Shown here: piece after piece, positions 1 to 6,017 of the stretch
Numbering within the stretch: the first letter of the stretch is position 1
Layout: the number at the start of each line of letters is the position of its first letter
Assembly (NCBI GenBank): GCA_025963815.1
Contig: JAOQAA010000576.1
Span: forward strand, 1-7,107
DNA: 7,107 bases
Direction of reading: 5' to 3'
Origin: Capsulimonas sp.
GTDB lineage: Bacteria > Armatimonadota > Armatimonadia > Armatimonadales > Capsulimonadaceae
Notes under the pieces: model-generated
What the model was told of the DNA's origin: nothing
The model's input: only the letters and a program-made list of their open reading frames with translations
The model's database searches: none
Program-made: the position numbers and the translations under genes

Positions 1-206
1 GCTGGTATATGCCGCTGCTGCACCTGGATGTCTCGCTGAAGTTCGTGCAGAACATCAAGCTCTGCATCCAGGAATGCGGGCTCGGCGCGGAATGGGTGCG
101 CGCTCCACGCCAGCCGCTCGCCGGAGCGGAGCGCGAGGCCGTTCTCAAGGTTATCCGCCATGGGCTGGCGAACCGGCCGGCCATTCCCACGCTGGCGCTG
201 GCCTAA
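1..206 (+). CDS. C-terminal fragment of a DapA-family lyase, probably pyrroline-4-hydroxy-2-carboxylate deaminase
   Basis: This is the 3' end of a gene that starts before the window. Complete codons run from base 3 and give 67 residues beginning WYMPLLHLD and ending at TAA (204-206). The pattern W-[YF]-M-P-L-L-x-L-D, then K-x-V-Q-x-I-K, then R-x-P-R-x-P-L-A-G-x-E-R, is what I know from the C-terminal helices of dihydrodipicolinate synthase/N-acetylneuraminate lyase family proteins found in hydroxyproline clusters. Members are about 300 residues long, so roughly three quarters is missing, including the Schiff-base lysine. Next to a hydroxyproline epimerase and a D-hydroxyproline dehydrogenase, the likely reaction is deamination of 1-pyrroline-4-hydroxy-2-carboxylate to 2-oxoglutarate semialdehyde in the cytoplasm (LhpC/HypD role). 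The family is inferred from the tail alone and the specific reaction from context. The next gene starts 30 bases downstream on the same strand. An ATG at base 9 is internal to the gene and not a real start. Confidence 0.8.
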   Translation, partial: WYMPLLHLDVSLKFVQNIKLCIQECGLGAEWVRAPRQPLAGAEREAVLKVIRHGLANRPAIPTLALA

Positions 207-236
207 CGCTCGGAGAATCAGAAACGGATTGCCGCC

Positions 237-1130
237 ATGAATCTCCGCGCGATCGTGATTGCCGCTGTTTTACTGTATGGCGATGCTGGCTTTTCTCATG
301 CGGCCCCAAACGCCGTTTCACCACCGCCTGCGGCAGTGAAACAGGCGCTGGGATTATCGCCATTCTATCAGAAGTGTCTGATGGACGATGGCTTCGCGAT
401 CCTGGGCTCTCAGCATGTTTCGGATTATGCGCTGCATGAGGCGAAGTATCTGATCGATTCGATGCTCGATGGACGCGGCGATATTCGAAAGGCGCTGGTC
501 AAAAACAAAGTCCATTTCGTGGTGCAGGCGCCGACGGAAATGACGACCACGATTCCTGAGTATCAGGATTTAACGCCGGCGAGCTTTTGGGACAAGCGGG
601 CGCGCGGGCTTGGGCCGACGCCTGAGCGGCCGGCGGTAAGCTGCGGCGAGGAGAACCTGCTGGATTATCCAGCAGATCCTTATGGCGGGGAAAACATTCT
701 GATCCATGAGTTCGCTCATGCGATTGCTGAAATGGGGCTGCCTCATGTCGATCCTGGATTTCCCGCGCGTTTGCAGTCGTGTTATGATCGCGCCATGCAG
801 GCAAAATTATTTCACGGATTTTATGCCGCGACCAATCGAGAGGAATACTGGGCGGAAGGCGTGCAATCGTATTTCGATTGCAATGGCAATGCGGGGCCGG
901 GAAAGCGCGTGATCGCCACGCGTGAGGATCTGAAGACGTACGATCCCGAACTCGAATCCCTGATCGCCTCGGTGTTTCCCAATCACGCATGGCGTTACGT
1001 TCCGGTGAAACGCCGTCGGACGGAGGCGCATTTGCGTGGTTACGATCCCGCTAGCGCGCCTCGATTTACGTGGCCGAAGGCGCTGATCGGGAAAAGTCAG
1101 GATGATTCGCCGGGACAAGAAAGAAAGTAG
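237..1130 (+). CDS. Secreted zinc metallopeptidase-like protein of the anthrax lethal factor / Pro-Pro endopeptidase type
   Basis: 297 residues. Residues 1-22 look like a Sec signal peptide: a short basic start, a hydrophobic stretch, then S-H-A before Ala23. The mature part carries a zinc site HEFAH (157-161) and, 42 residues after it, the segment Y196-A-A-T-N-R-E-E203-Y-W-A-E. From memory, anthrax lethal factor (peptidase family M34) has HEFGH (686-690) and Y728-G-R-T-N-E-A-E735-F-F-A-E, so His157, His161 and Glu203 align as zinc ligands, Glu158 as the base, and Tyr196 as the active-site tyrosine at the same spacing of seven. Clostridial Pro-Pro endopeptidases belong to the same structural family. 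Four cysteines (47, 136, 182, 215) could form two disulfides after export. The gene sits between two hydroxyproline-pathway genes, 30 bases after one and 8 before the other, suggesting a role in cutting proline- or hydroxyproline-rich protein. The substrate is inference. No strong Shine-Dalgarno sequence is seen; the start was chosen because it places the signal peptide at the N-terminus. It could also be a family member with another substrate or no activity. Confidence 0.75.
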   Translation: MNLRAIVIAAVLLYGDAGFSHAAPNAVSPPPAAVKQALGLSPFYQKCLMDDGFAILGSQHVSDYALHEAKYLIDSMLDGRGDIRKALVKNKVHFVVQAPTEMTTTIPEYQDLTPASFWDKRARGLGPTPERPAVSCGEENLLDYPADPYGGENILIHEFAHAIAEMGLPHVDPGFPARLQSCYDRAMQAKLFHGFYAATNREEYWAEGVQSYFDCNGNAGPGKRVIATREDLKTYDPELESLIASVFPNHAWRYVPVKRRRTEAHLRGYDPASAPRFTWPKALIGKSQDDSPGQERK

Positions 1131-1138
1131 CTGTTATC

Positions 1139-2083
1139 ATGACCGATCGTGTCCGCGAGACCGTCCACGTCATCGATTCCCACACCGAAGGCGAGCCGAC
1201 TCGCACCGTGATTTCGGGAGGGCCGGACCTTGGATCCGGTTCCCTGGGCGAAAAACTCTCTCGCTTTCGGGCATCCCATGACGGGTTCCGTTCTGCCGTG
1301 GTTTGCGAGCCTCGCGGCTCGGACGTGCTCGTTGGCGCGCTGCTCTTGGAGCCGTCGGACCCATTGTGCGCGGCGGGCGTAATCTTTTTCAACAACGTCG
1401 GATATTTGGGGATGTGCGGTCATGGGACAATTGGCCTCGTCGCCACGCTGGCGCATCTGGGGAGGATCGGTCCTGGCCGGCATCGGATTGAAACGCCCGT
1501 GGGTATCGTTACCGCGACGCTGCAAGATTCGGGAAAAGTCTCCGTCGAAAACGTTCCGAGCTATCGCTGGACGAAGCAAGTCTCGGTGGATGTCGACGGC
1601 CACGGCGTCGTTCGAGGCGATGTGGCCTGGGGCGGCAATTGGTTCTTTCTGGCGAACGAGCATGGACAGGATCTTACGCTAGCCAACGCGAAGGCGCTGA
1701 CGGAATTTACCGTCAAGATCCAGAAAGCGCTTGCGGCGCAGGGCGTGACTGGGCGCGATGGGCGTGAGATCGATCATGTGGAGCTGTTTAGTCCGTCAGA
1801 TACGGCAAAAAGCCGAAATTTCGTCCTCTGCCCCGGCGAGGCGTATGACCGATCGCCGTGTGGAACGGGAACCAGCGCGAAGCTCGCCTGCCTCTTTGCG
1901 GACGGCAAACTTGGAGAAGGCGAGATTTGGAGGCAGGAAGGAATCTTGGGAACGGCATTCGAAGGATCGGTGGCCATCCATGGCGACGAGATCGTTCCGA
2001 CAATCTCAGGGCTAGCATATATCACGGCAGATTCTTACCTGATCTTTGACCCGGCCGACCCGTTTCGCGAGGGCATTCGCTGA
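1139..2083 (+). CDS. lhpA: 4-hydroxyproline 2-epimerase (proline racemase family)
   Basis: 314 residues, the usual length for the family. It interconverts trans-4-hydroxy-L-proline and cis-4-hydroxy-D-proline by a cofactor-free two-thiol mechanism in the cytoplasm, the first step of hydroxyproline breakdown. Both catalytic cysteines are visible: Cys93 in the motif G-M-C-G-H-G-T (91-97) and Cys241 in D-R-S-P-C-G-T-G-T (237-245). The N-terminal D-S-H-T-E-G-E-P-T (13-21) is also typical. The related trans-3-hydroxyproline dehydratases replace the second cysteine with threonine, so the Cys/Cys pair argues for an epimerase or racemase. Choosing hydroxyproline over proline rests on the neighbouring dehydrogenase and DapA-family gene. 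No signal peptide is present. The start lies 8 bases after the previous stop, with only a weak purine-rich GAAAG (1123-1127) as a possible ribosome site. The stop codon overlaps the next start by one base, indicating co-translation with the dehydrogenase. Confidence 0.93.
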   Translation: MTDRVRETVHVIDSHTEGEPTRTVISGGPDLGSGSLGEKLSRFRASHDGFRSAVVCEPRGSDVLVGALLLEPSDPLCAAGVIFFNNVGYLGMCGHGTIGLVATLAHLGRIGPGRHRIETPVGIVTATLQDSGKVSVENVPSYRWTKQVSVDVDGHGVVRGDVAWGGNWFFLANEHGQDLTLANAKALTEFTVKIQKALAAQGVTGRDGREIDHVELFSPSDTAKSRNFVLCPGEAYDRSPCGTGTSAKLACLFADGKLGEGEIWRQEGILGTAFEGSVAIHGDEIVPTISGLAYITADSYLIFDPADPFREGIR

Positions 2084-2085
2084 TG
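2069..2085 (+). promoter_or_regulatory. Ribosome binding site and TGATG stop-start overlap
   Basis: GAGGG at 2069-2073 lies nine bases before the ATG at 2083 and supports that start. The epimerase stop TGA (2081-2083) shares its last A with this ATG. Such an overlap commonly allows ribosomes finishing one gene to start the next, which would hold epimerase and dehydrogenase at matched levels. Confidence 0.7.
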
Positions 2086-3342
2086 TCCACGGGGAAAGAT
2101 ATTTGCGTGGTCGGCGGCGGCGTGATCGGGCTCTGCACGGCATATTACGCCATGAAGCAGGGGCATCGCGTGACCATTATTGAACGCGGGGGCCCCGAGC
2201 ACGACTCATGCTCGCTCGGGAACGCCGGCATGATCGTCCCAAGCCACTTCATTCCCCTGGCGGCGCCGGGGATGGTGGCGCTTGGCGCGAAGATGATGCT
2301 GCGGCCTCGGAGCCCGTTTTACGTCCGTCCGCGTCTGGACCTGGACTTGATCCGTTGGGGCGCGCTCTTCGCGAAGTCGGCGACGGCGTCTCACGTCGCA
2401 AGCTCCGCGCCCATTCTGCGCGATCTGCATCTGGCGAGCCGGCAGCGCTACCAAGAGTTGGCGCGTGACCTGGGCGACGATTTCGGCTTCACAAAAAATG
2501 GCCTTTTGATGCTCTGCAAGACCGAGAACGCATTGCATGAAGAAGCGCACACGGCGGAGATGGCCTGCAAGCTCGGCATGGAAGCGAAAGTCCTGACGCC
2601 GCTGGAGACCGCCAAGGTGGACCCAGAGATCACGATGAACGTTGCCGGTTCGGTGTACTTTCCGCAGGACGGCCATTTGACCCCGCAGATCTTTATCGAG
2701 CGTTTGACCAGAGCGCTGGAAGCGGGTGGGGTGAGCTTCCAGTGGAACACCGAGGTGACGGGCTGGGCGGTCGCGCCAGGCCGCATCGTGTCCGCACAGA
2801 CCAGCGGCGGGGCGATTATTGCCGACGAATATGTACTGGCGGGCGGCGCCTGGTCGCCGCAGACGGTGCGCGCGCTGGGAATACGGCTGCCGATGCAGGC
2901 GGGAAAGGGCTACAGCGTCACGCTGCCGGAGCCGCCGCAGACGCCGCGTGTGTGCTCGATTTTGATGGAGGCGCGCGTGGCGGTCACGCCGATGCTCTCG
3001 GGATTGCGGATCGGAGGAACGATGGAGGTGACAGGTCTCGATCTTTCGATCAGCCAGCCGCGCGTCGATGGGATCTTGGAATCCGTGCCAAGGTATTTCC
3101 CGAAATTCGCTGCGAGCGATTTTCAAAGCCTTCCTGTTTGGAGCGGTCTGCGCCCTTGCTCTCCCGACGGCATGCCGTACGTCGGCCGCTTTGCCCGATA
3201 CCGAAATCTTGTCGCCGCGACGGGACACGCCATGATGGGGATCAGTTTAGGACCCGCCACCGGAGAGATCCTGGCTGACATCCTTTCCGAAAATGCGCTG
3301 AAGATCGACATTAGCGCTCTCAGTCCAGATCGGTTTCATTAA
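2083..3342 (+). CDS. FAD-dependent D-hydroxyproline dehydrogenase (DadA/DAO-family oxidoreductase)
   Basis: 419 residues. It probably oxidises cis-4-hydroxy-D-proline to 1-pyrroline-4-hydroxy-2-carboxylate, passing electrons from FAD to an acceptor, the second step of the pathway. The N-terminus has a dinucleotide-binding fold with V-V-G-G-G-V-I-G (9-16) and Glu34 at the end of the second strand, followed by S-L-G-N-A-G-M-I (44-51), typical of DadA-like D-amino acid dehydrogenases. The C-terminus carries W-S-G-L-R-P-C-S-P-D-G-M-P (353-365) and G-H-A-M-M-G (381-386), which close the FAD site in this family. No membrane segment is obvious, so it is probably cytoplasmic or peripheral. It resembles the single-polypeptide dehydrogenases (HypO type) rather than the multi-subunit LhpBEF complex, since no small subunit genes are next to it. 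The substrate is assigned from the co-translated epimerase; a general D-amino acid dehydrogenase is the main alternative. Confidence 0.88.
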   Translation: MSTGKDICVVGGGVIGLCTAYYAMKQGHRVTIIERGGPEHDSCSLGNAGMIVPSHFIPLAAPGMVALGAKMMLRPRSPFYVRPRLDLDLIRWGALFAKSATASHVASSAPILRDLHLASRQRYQELARDLGDDFGFTKNGLLMLCKTENALHEEAHTAEMACKLGMEAKVLTPLETAKVDPEITMNVAGSVYFPQDGHLTPQIFIERLTRALEAGGVSFQWNTEVTGWAVAPGRIVSAQTSGGAIIADEYVLAGGAWSPQTVRALGIRLPMQAGKGYSVTLPEPPQTPRVCSILMEARVAVTPMLSGLRIGGTMEVTGLDLSISQPRVDGILESVPRYFPKFAASDFQSLPVWSGLRPCSPDGMPYVGRFARYRNLVAATGHAMMGISLGPATGEILADILSENALKIDISALSPDRFH

Positions 3343-3345
3343 CTT

Positions 3346-5988
3346 ATGCAAAAGCGAATCACACGACGGGGATTTTTGACGCGGGCCGCCGTAGGCGGCG
3401 CCGGCTTAATGGTGGGATCGACGGGGTTTTCCATGAACACTGTGAGCGCCGACGCCGCGACACGCACGACCGGCTCGCCGGCGGCTTATCGTCCGACCCC
3501 GGCGGAGTACGCCGCGCTGCTGACACGGCAGGAGCCTTACGAAGAGATCGTCCGCCTGCCGGTCTACAAGACCCAGATCGCGCCCCATTGGTTTGCCAAC
3601 AATACGCGCTTCTGGTACCGCAACGATCTTGCGAAAGCGCGCCAAGAGTTCGTGCTCGTGGATGCGGCTAACGCAGTTCGCAAAGCAGCCTTCGATCACA
3701 ACAAGATCGCCGCCAGCTTATCCAAAGTGAGGGGCAAAGCATATGAAGCCGGTCGGCTTCCGTTTCGCGAGATTGCATTCACGGACGACGGCAAATCTGT
3801 CCTATTCGCTGTCGATCAAACGATCTGGCAGTGCGATTTGATGAGTTACGTTACGTCCCAATCGACCCGAACGGAGCTGCCGCTGGGCGCGGCGAAAAAT
3901 GATGCGCGTCTTGAAGGCGGTGATGGGGGCGCTCCTGAGAACGCTTCCCCAGATGGGCGATGGATCGCGTTCGTCAAAGACAATAATCTCTGGTTGCGAG
4001 ATGCGAAGAGCGGCGCCGAGAAGGCCCTCGGCGCGCAGGGAACGGCCGAGCATCCCATCAGCGAGATGCTGCGCTGGTCGCCGGATTCCCGAACGATCGT
4101 CGCTTTCACCGTGTCTCACGTGCCGGTGAAGCCCGTTTATATGGTCGAATCGTCGCCAAAGAACGGTGATATGCGCGGCGAACTGCACCATCACGAGTAT
4201 GAGCAGCCGGGCGACGAGCTTTCCAAGTTCGACATGTGGATTTTCGGCCCGGAGGCGGGAACGGTGACCAAGGCCCAAATCGACACGATCGATTTCTGGG
4301 ATGGGACGGATATCCGGTGGCGCGAAGGCTCTAGCGACAAATTCTATTTCGAGCGCACCGACCGAGGACACCAGCGCTTTCGGTTGTTCGAAATCGATGC
4401 GCGGACGGGCGCAGCCAAAACCGTTGTCGATGAGCGCGCCCAAACGTTCATCAACTCCAACAACGGTTACACTTACTACCCCAAGGATAGCACGGAAGCC
4501 ATTTATGCGTCCGAAATAGACGGCTGGCGTCATCTCTATCTTTACGATACGAACGCTGGCGCTTTGAAGAACCCGATCACGCGCGGCGACTGGGTCGTAC
4601 GGTCCGTGGATCGCGTGGATGACGACGCCCGGCAGATCTGGTTCGCGGCGAGCGGGAAAAATCACGGGGAAGATCCTTATCTGATCCATCACTATCGCGT
4701 CAATTTTGACGGATCGAATTTGGTCCCGCTGACCGAGGGAAACGGAACCCACGAAGTCCAGTACTCTCCCGACCGTAATTACTTGATCGACAGTTACTCC
4801 CGGGTAGACCTGCCGCCGATGCACACGCTGCGCCGCGTGGCCGACGGTTCGCCAGTCGTCGCCTTGGAACAGGCGGACGCTTCGGAGTTGATCGCGGCCG
4901 GATGGCGGATGCCGGAGCCGTTTGTCGCCAAAGGCCGCGACGGTCAGACCGACATCTGGGGAATCATCGTGCGTCCCTTCCTATTCGATCCGGCGAAGAA
5001 GTACCCCGTCGTGGAAAATATCTATGCGGGGCCGCAAGACTCGTTTGTGCAGAAGAGCTTCAGTGGGCGCAACGGGATGCAGTCGCTCGCCAACCAGGGT
5101 TTTATTGTTGTGATGAGCGACGGGATGGGGACGCGTAATCGCTCCAAAGCGTTCCACGATGTCTGCTGGCGCAATATCAAGGATGCGGGATTTCCAGACA
5201 GGATCGCCTGGATCAAGGCCGTGGCGGCGAAGTATCCGTATTGCGACACCGAACGGGTGGGGATCTATGGCACATCCGCCGGCGGTCAGAACTCCACGGG
5301 GGCTTTGCTCTTTCATCCCGAGTTTTACAAAGTCGGCGTCTCCAGCTGCGGCTGTCACGACAATCGGATCGACAAGCGCTGGTGGAACGAACAGTGGATG
5401 GGGTATCCGGTCGGCTCGTGGTACAAGGAAAGCTCGAACATCGAGAACGCCGGCAAACTGCGTGGCAAGCTGCTGCTGATGGTGGGCGAACTGGATTCCA
5501 ACGTGCCGCCCGAGTCGACGCTGCGTCTCACCGACGCCTTGATGCTCGAGGACAAAGACTTCGACTTGCTCGTGCTTACGGGGATGGACCACACCGGCGG
5601 CGGCTCTTACGGAGAGCGTCGGCGCGTGGATTATTTCGTGCGTCATCTGCTCGGCGTGGAGCCGCCGGACCGCAATGCGCCCAAGAAGGCGCCCACGCCG
5701 GTGACGCTGCATCCACGCCCAGTGAACGATGAGGCGATGGCGCAGACGGACGGCGGGCCGGACACGTCAGTCGAATTTCGCAACGATACCGGCAAGACGG
5801 TCGAGCTATTCTGGCTGCAAGGCGGCGGCAAGCGAACGTCGTACGGAGAGATCCTGCCCGGAGCCAGTCGTGTCCTGCACACGTACGCCGGCCATTCCTG
5901 GCTGGTGGTGACGACCGGCGGCGCCCCGATCGCCGTGTTCGTCGGAGAACGCCGCCCCGGGATCGCCGAAATTCGTGGCGGGCGTTAA
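3346..5988 (+). CDS. Tat-exported S9 (prolyl oligopeptidase/DPP IV family) serine peptidase with C-terminal VHL beta domain
   Basis: 880 residues. The N-terminus is a twin-arginine signal: T-R-R-G-F-L-T (6-12), a weakly hydrophobic glycine/alanine stretch, and a probable cleavage site A-D-A (35-37), so the enzyme is exported folded. Residues of about 140-490 resemble the DPP IV N-terminal beta-propeller, with repeats such as S-P-D-G-R-W-I-A-F (201-209) and R-W-S-P-D-S-R (243-249). The alpha/beta hydrolase domain follows: Ser644 in G-T-S-A-G-G (642-647), Asp717 in E-L-D-S-N-V (715-720), His749 in M-D-H-T-G-G (747-752). The spacings of 73 and 32 residues are close to those of DPP IV. The paired glutamates that DPP IV uses to hold a free N-terminus are not apparent in the expected segment before Trp244, so exopeptidase action is uncertain. 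A proline-rich linker (about 771-805) leads to the VHL-like domain (about 806-876). The start is three bases after the previous stop with no clear Shine-Dalgarno, suggesting translational coupling. Usual S9 enzymes of this type end soon after the catalytic His, so the extra tail of about 110 residues is unusual. Confidence 0.95.
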   Translation: MQKRITRRGFLTRAAVGGAGLMVGSTGFSMNTVSADAATRTTGSPAAYRPTPAEYAALLTRQEPYEEIVRLPVYKTQIAPHWFANNTRFWYRNDLAKARQEFVLVDAANAVRKAAFDHNKIAASLSKVRGKAYEAGRLPFREIAFTDDGKSVLFAVDQTIWQCDLMSYVTSQSTRTELPLGAAKNDARLEGGDGGAPENASPDGRWIAFVKDNNLWLRDAKSGAEKALGAQGTAEHPISEMLRWSPDSRTIVAFTVSHVPVKPVYMVESSPKNGDMRGELHHHEYEQPGDELSKFDMWIFGPEAGTVTKAQIDTIDFWDGTDIRWREGSSDKFYFERTDRGHQRFRLFEIDARTGAAKTVVDERAQTFINSNNGYTYYPKDSTEAIYASEIDGWRHLYLYDTNAGALKNPITRGDWVVRSVDRVDDDARQIWFAASGKNHGEDPYLIHHYRVNFDGSNLVPLTEGNGTHEVQYSPDRNYLIDSYSRVDLPPMHTLRRVADGSPVVALEQADASELIAAGWRMPEPFVAKGRDGQTDIWGIIVRPFLFDPAKKYPVVENIYAGPQDSFVQKSFSGRNGMQSLANQGFIVVMSDGMGTRNRSKAFHDVCWRNIKDAGFPDRIAWIKAVAAKYPYCDTERVGIYGTSAGGQNSTGALLFHPEFYKVGVSSCGCHDNRIDKRWWNEQWMGYPVGSWYKESSNIENAGKLRGKLLLMVGELDSNVPPESTLRLTDALMLEDKDFDLLVLTGMDHTGGGSYGERRRVDYFVRHLLGVEPPDRNAPKKAPTPVTLHPRPVNDEAMAQTDGGPDTSVEFRNDTGKTVELFWLQGGGKRTSYGEILPGASRVLHTYAGHSWLVVTTGGAPIAVFVGERRPGIAEIRGGR
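5761..5973 (+). other. VHL beta domain (putative hydroxyproline-binding module) at the C-terminus of the S9 peptidase
   Basis: Residues about 806-876 of the S9 peptidase match the beta domain of human pVHL. Recalling the human sequence from memory, residues 74-118 align with 809-853 without a gap; a hand count gives 17 identities in 45. The hydroxyproline pocket of pVHL is Trp88, Tyr98, Ser111, His115 and Trp117; the matching residues here are Trp823, Tyr833, Thr846, His850 and Trp852, with only the Ser-to-Thr change, which keeps the hydroxyl. Asn78 matches Asn813, and the hallmark H-[ST]-Y-x-G-H-x-W-L (845-853) is intact. The protein ends right after this domain, so the pVHL alpha domain that binds elongin C is absent; only the substrate-reading half is present. 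Known of the family: pVHL binds 4-hydroxyproline in HIF-alpha. Inference: here the domain docks the peptidase onto hydroxyproline-containing protein outside the cell or in the periplasm. Confidence 0.92.
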
Positions 5989-6005
5989 GATTTTCAAGGG
6001 TTGGC

Positions 6006-6010
6006 GGGAG
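6006..6010 (+). promoter_or_regulatory. Ribosome binding site of the M24 peptidase gene
   Basis: GGGAG lies seven bases before the ATG at 6018. It is the clearest Shine-Dalgarno match in the window and fixes that start. The 29-base gap after the S9 gene shows no hairpin or T-run, so transcription probably continues into this gene. Confidence 0.7.
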
Positions 6011-6017
6011 AGCACGC

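Noticed and set aside
74..439. Plus-strand open frame bridging the first two genes
   Set aside because: It overlaps the ends of two genes with recognisable protein features in another frame and its own translation is low-complexity Arg/Gly/Ala sequence.
237..1130. Reading the M34-like protein as a toxin subunit
   Set aside because: It has one catalytic-type domain with a signal peptide, no visible translocation or receptor-binding domain, and its neighbours are catabolic genes.
2206..3228. Long minus-strand open frame of 340 codons opposite the dehydrogenase
   Set aside because: It lies wholly inside a well-supported gene, its translation is rich in Arg, His and Ala without a recognisable motif, and such antisense frames are common in GC-rich coding sequence.
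3802..4824. Minus-strand open frame of 340 codons opposite the S9 propeller region
   Set aside because: It is an antisense shadow of the peptidase gene; no family pattern or ribosome site was seen.
5656..5988. Possibility that the VHL-like tail is a frameshift or read-through artefact from a separate gene
   Set aside because: The frame is continuous from the catalytic His749 through the linker to the stop, with no internal stop and no candidate start with a ribosome site just before the domain.
5989..6017. Possible terminator between the S9 and M24 genes
   Set aside because: No inverted repeat or T-run is visible, and a ribosome binding site fills the end of the gap.
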